Shown: positions 6,945-8,263 of the stretch, one piece after another
How positions within the stretch are numbered: position 1 is the first letter of the stretch
How the letters are laid out: each line of letters opens with the position of its first letter
Source: an uncultured Eubacteriales bacterium
Lineage (GTDB): Bacteria > Bacillota > Clostridia > Oscillospirales > Oscillospiraceae
NCBI GenBank assembly: GCA_900553135.1
Contig: USCO01000097.1
Location: 1-8,263 of the forward strand
Direction: 5' to 3'
DNA: 8,263 nucleotides
Made by a program: the position numbers and the translations under genes
Notes under the pieces: generated by a model
What the model saw: the letters and a program-made list of their open reading frames with translations, nothing else
Databases searched by the model: none
Told to the model about the DNA's origin: nothing

Positions 6945-6960
6945 AACGAAGTTTTCCACC
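6945..6960 (+). repeat. 16-bp direct repeat, copy 1
   Basis: AACGAAGTTTTCCACC lies in the symporter leader. It matches the copy at 7164-7179 at 15 of 16 positions in the same orientation. Confidence 0.6.
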
Positions 6961-6983
6961 CCCTTGCCTTGCAAAACAGGGGG
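6959..6983 (-). promoter_or_regulatory. Structured 5' leader of the symporter gene
   Basis: In the minus-strand leader CCCCC pairs with GGGGG (plus 6979-6983 with 6959-6963), then, after a four-base bulge, TTGC pairs with GCAA around a 3-base loop. It lies about 40 bases upstream of the start codon and has no T-run, so it is not a terminator. It could protect the messenger or control translation; no riboswitch class is recognised. Confidence 0.4.
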
Positions 6984-7001
6984 CGGTCCTCTTACTCCTT
7001 C

Positions 7002-7030
7002 AGTATACACATTGCCAGCCTGTTTCTCAA
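7002..7030 (-). promoter_or_regulatory. Promoter of the symporter gene
   Basis: On the minus strand TTGAGA (plus 7025-7030) and TATACT (plus 7002-7007) are separated by exactly 17 bases, each matching 5 of 6 consensus positions for the main sigma factor. The start point would be near 6995, giving a leader of about 77 nt. Confidence 0.8.
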
Positions 7031-7034
7031 CTCC

Positions 7035-7061
7035 TTTTCCCCATTTTAGGGAAAATTTTTT
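7035..7061. promoter_or_regulatory. TTTTCCC/GGGAAAA inverted repeat upstream of the symporter promoter
   Basis: Seven-base arms TTTTCCC (7035-7041) and GGGAAAA (7049-7055) flank a 7-base spacer and are followed on the plus strand by six T (7056-7061). The arms end 4 bases upstream of the symporter -35. It could be a regulator site there, or a weak plus-strand terminator that would shield noc from readthrough. No plus-strand gene lies just upstream, so the operator reading is slightly favoured. Confidence 0.35.
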
Positions 7062-7163
7062 CTGCCTCCTCCCCCACGTTCCGCCTTATCTCCTGGTCCG
7101 GTCCCGAAATTTCCCAGTTATTTTTGCATCTTTGCCCCTGCTCCGCCTTCTTTTTCGGGCGGG

Positions 7164-7179
7164 AACGAAATTTTCCACC
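7164..7179 (+). repeat. 16-bp direct repeat, copy 2
   Basis: AACGAAATTTTCCACC lies about 70 bases upstream of the noc start. A weaker relative, CGAAATTTCCCA, occurs at 7105-7116. Between these copies the intergenic DNA is pyrimidine-rich and shows no small gene. Confidence 0.6.
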
Positions 7180-7198
7180 TTCGACTGCCTTCGCCCTT

Positions 7199-7227
7199 TT
7201 ATCTTCCATAATATGGTAAACTATAGA
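7199..7227 (+). promoter_or_regulatory. Probable noc promoter region
   Basis: This A/T-rich stretch just before noc offers two possible -10 boxes, CATAAT (7207-7212) and TATAGA (7222-7227). No convincing -35 lies at 16-18 bases from either. A small inverted repeat CCATA-A-TATGG (7206-7216) overlaps the first. The exact promoter is unresolved. Confidence 0.3.
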
Positions 7228-7235
7228 TAACATAG

Positions 7236-7250
7236 AAGGGAGTGGAGCAC
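7236..7250 (+). promoter_or_regulatory. Ribosome site deciding the noc start
   Basis: AAGGGAG at 7236-7242 stands 8 bases before ATG at 7251. An in-frame GTG at 7242 would overlap this site and add three residues, so the ATG is preferred. Confidence 0.8.
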
Positions 7251-8114
7251 ATGGCGCTGCTGCGGAGAAAAGGATTCTGGGAGAGCGGACGGGTGCAGTA
7301 CCTGCCTGTGGACGCCATTGCCCCCAACCCGGACCAGCCCAGACGGGTGTTCAGCCCCCACGAGCTGGAGGAGCTGGCCCAGTCCATTCAGGAGCTGGGC
7401 GTCCTCCAGCCCCTGACGGTGCGCCGGGGCGATCGGGGCTGGGAGCTGGTGGCGGGGGAACGGCGGCTGCGGGCGGCCCAGCTGGCCGGGCTGCGGGAGG
7501 TGCCCTGCCTGTGCGTTCAGGTGGACAGCCAGCGCTCCTCCCTGCTGGCCCTGGTGGAGAATTTACAGCGGAAGGACCTGGACTTCTGGGAGGAGGCCTT
7601 GGCCCTGAACCGGCTGATTCAGACCTACCACCTGTCCCAGGAGGAGACGGCCCGGCGCATTGGAAAGAGCCAGTCTGCCGTGGCCAACAAGCTGCGGCTT
7701 TTAAAGCTGCCACAGACGGTACTGGAAGGCCTGCGGGATGGGGGCGCCACCGAGCGCCACGCCCGGGCCCTTCTGGCTCTGGATGACCCGGCCGCCCAGA
7801 TGGCCTGCGCCCACAGGATCTTAGCGGACAAGCTGACGGTGGCCCAGACGGAGGAGCTGGTCAACGGGCTGCTCCATCCCCAGGAGCCGCCCATCCGGAA
7901 GAAGCGGAACAGGCCCATGTTCATCGTGAAGGATGTGCGCCTGTTTCTCAACACCCTGAACCGGGGGATGGCTCTGATGAAGTCGGCGGGGGTCAAGGCC
8001 GAGTGCCGCCGGGAGGATAAAGAGGATGAGATCCTGCTGACCATCCGCATCCCTGCATCTGGAGAGAAAAAGGGAACGAAAGCCCCTTCCAGTCAACAAA
8101 ATCAAGCGGGGTAG
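7251..8114 (+). CDS. noc: Nucleoid occlusion protein Noc (ParB/Noc family)
   Basis: A 287-residue ParB-like CTP-dependent DNA clamp. The N-terminal ParB domain covers about 15-110, with the CTP-binding GERRLRA motif (69-75) and ENLQRKDL box (103-110). The central helix-turn-helix is LSQEETARRIGKSQSAVANKL (128-148). The C-terminal region, with KDVRLFLNTLNRGMALMKSAGV (227-248), is the Noc-type dimerisation end. Four residues reported to switch ParB from parS to Noc-site recognition are all in the Noc state: Gln141, Lys147, Lys152 and Arg169. The start MALLRRKGFW is basic and hydrophobic, fitting the membrane-binding helix by which Noc bound to DNA keeps the division machinery away from the chromosome. 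No parA, mnmE, mnmG or rsmG is in view, although noc often lies near them. ParB is the only serious alternative. Confidence 0.9.
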   Translation: MALLRRKGFWESGRVQYLPVDAIAPNPDQPRRVFSPHELEELAQSIQELGVLQPLTVRRGDRGWELVAGERRLRAAQLAGLREVPCLCVQVDSQRSSLLALVENLQRKDLDFWEEALALNRLIQTYHLSQEETARRIGKSQSAVANKLRLLKLPQTVLEGLRDGGATERHARALLALDDPAAQMACAHRILADKLTVAQTEELVNGLLHPQEPPIRKKRNRPMFIVKDVRLFLNTLNRGMALMKSAGVKAECRREDKEDEILLTIRIPASGEKKGTKAPSSQQNQAG

Positions 8115-8169
8115 GGAAACGTCTATTCGGTTAACATAAGATATTTCTGCGTTTTGATTGATTACACGG

Positions 8170-8202
8170 AGGAATTCCGCCGCCCCGGCGGCGGGTTCCT
8201 TT
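8170..8202 (+). terminator. GC-rich hairpin downstream of noc, probable terminator
   Basis: AGGAA (8170-8174) pairs with TTCCT (8196-8200), and after a small internal loop CCGCCGC pairs with GCGGCGG (within 8177-8194). The stem is very strong, but the T-tract is short (TTCCTTT), so termination efficiency is doubtful. It starts 55 bases after the noc stop; the DNA between (8115-8169) shows nothing else recognisable. Confidence 0.5.
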
Positions 8203-8213
8203 GCCCACGGCAC

Positions 8214-8231
8214 GCTTTCTTGAAAGAAAGC
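8214..8231. repeat. Inverted repeat GCTTTCTT/AAGAAAGC
   Basis: Two perfect 8-base arms separated by GA. It follows the GC-rich hairpin by about a dozen bases and precedes a third palindromic element at the window edge. No T-run follows, so it is not an obvious terminator. Confidence 0.6.
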
Positions 8232-8250
8232 TTAGCAAAGAACTTCCTGC

Positions 8251-8263
8251 GAAACTTCGTTTC
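8251..8263. repeat. Inverted repeat at the window edge, probably truncated
   Basis: GAAAC-TTC-GTTTC is a 5-bp inverted repeat ending exactly at the last base. Its left flank (8231-8250) could form the left arm of a much longer hairpin if the sequence past the window is complementary, which cannot be seen here. Confidence 0.4.

Noticed and set aside
5404..7230. Plus-strand open frame of 608 codons
   Set aside because: It overlaps the end of tetR in another frame and runs antisense through the conserved symporter. The His/Gly-rich translation is typical of a GC-rich shadow frame.
7242..7250. GTG start for noc
   Set aside because: It overlaps the AAGGGAG ribosome site that serves the ATG at 7251.
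7251..8114. Calling this gene parB
   Set aside because: The Noc-type specificity residues, N-terminal membrane-type helix and absence of parA favour Noc; no TGTTTCACGTGAAACA parS site was seen in the window.

Overview
The window reads as chromosomal DNA of a GC-rich member of the Bacillota, most likely class Clostridia and plausibly Oscillospirales. This rests on protein style, strong AGGAGG-like ribosome sites, intrinsic terminators with U-runs, a Noc-type ParB protein and heavily G/C-ended codons. The genus is not identifiable from the sequence alone. There is no rRNA, tRNA, CRISPR array, transposase or phage gene. Five protein genes fill almost all of the window, and most other open frames are shadows, including very long ones opposite the repetitive permease and opposite the symporter. 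Layout: (1) 47-4843, minus strand: a two-gene ABC operon, with the ATPase at 4142-4843 first, then a 1334-residue FtsX-type permease at 100-4104, closed by a strong terminator at 47-92. (2) 4844-5020: a compact divergent control region whose two -10 boxes overlap. It carries two GTCCGGA motifs 63 bp apart and a leader hairpin with a T-run. (3) 5021-5596, plus strand: a TetR-family repressor, divergent from the ABC operon and its likely regulator. (4) 5604-5641: one bidirectional terminator serving both the repressor gene and the convergent symporter gene. (5) 5668-6918, minus strand: a glutamate/aspartate-type sodium symporter with a good promoter (7002-7030) and a structured leader. (6) 6919-7250: a divergent intergenic region with a 16-bp near-identical repeat and a TTTTCCC/GGGAAAA inverted repeat. 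(7) 7251-8114, plus strand: noc, the nucleoid occlusion protein. (8) 8115-8263: an intergenic tail packed with inverted repeats, the last of which appears to be cut by the window edge. How the parts work together: the TetR protein, the two overlapping promoters and the ABC transporter form a self-contained module. The repressor probably controls both itself and the transporter in response to an unknown ligand, perhaps a membrane-active or envelope-stress compound. The permease is the most unusual gene: about 750 residues between its first and second membrane helices are dominated by two long acidic coiled-coil blocks built on D-G heptads, joined by an Asp/Glu-Pro hinge. The symporter and noc look like independent housekeeping genes that merely share an upstream region. 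I found no wholly new system. The best candidates for a second look are the coiled-coil permease with its TetR switch, a low-GC patch inside the permease, and the repeat cluster after noc.
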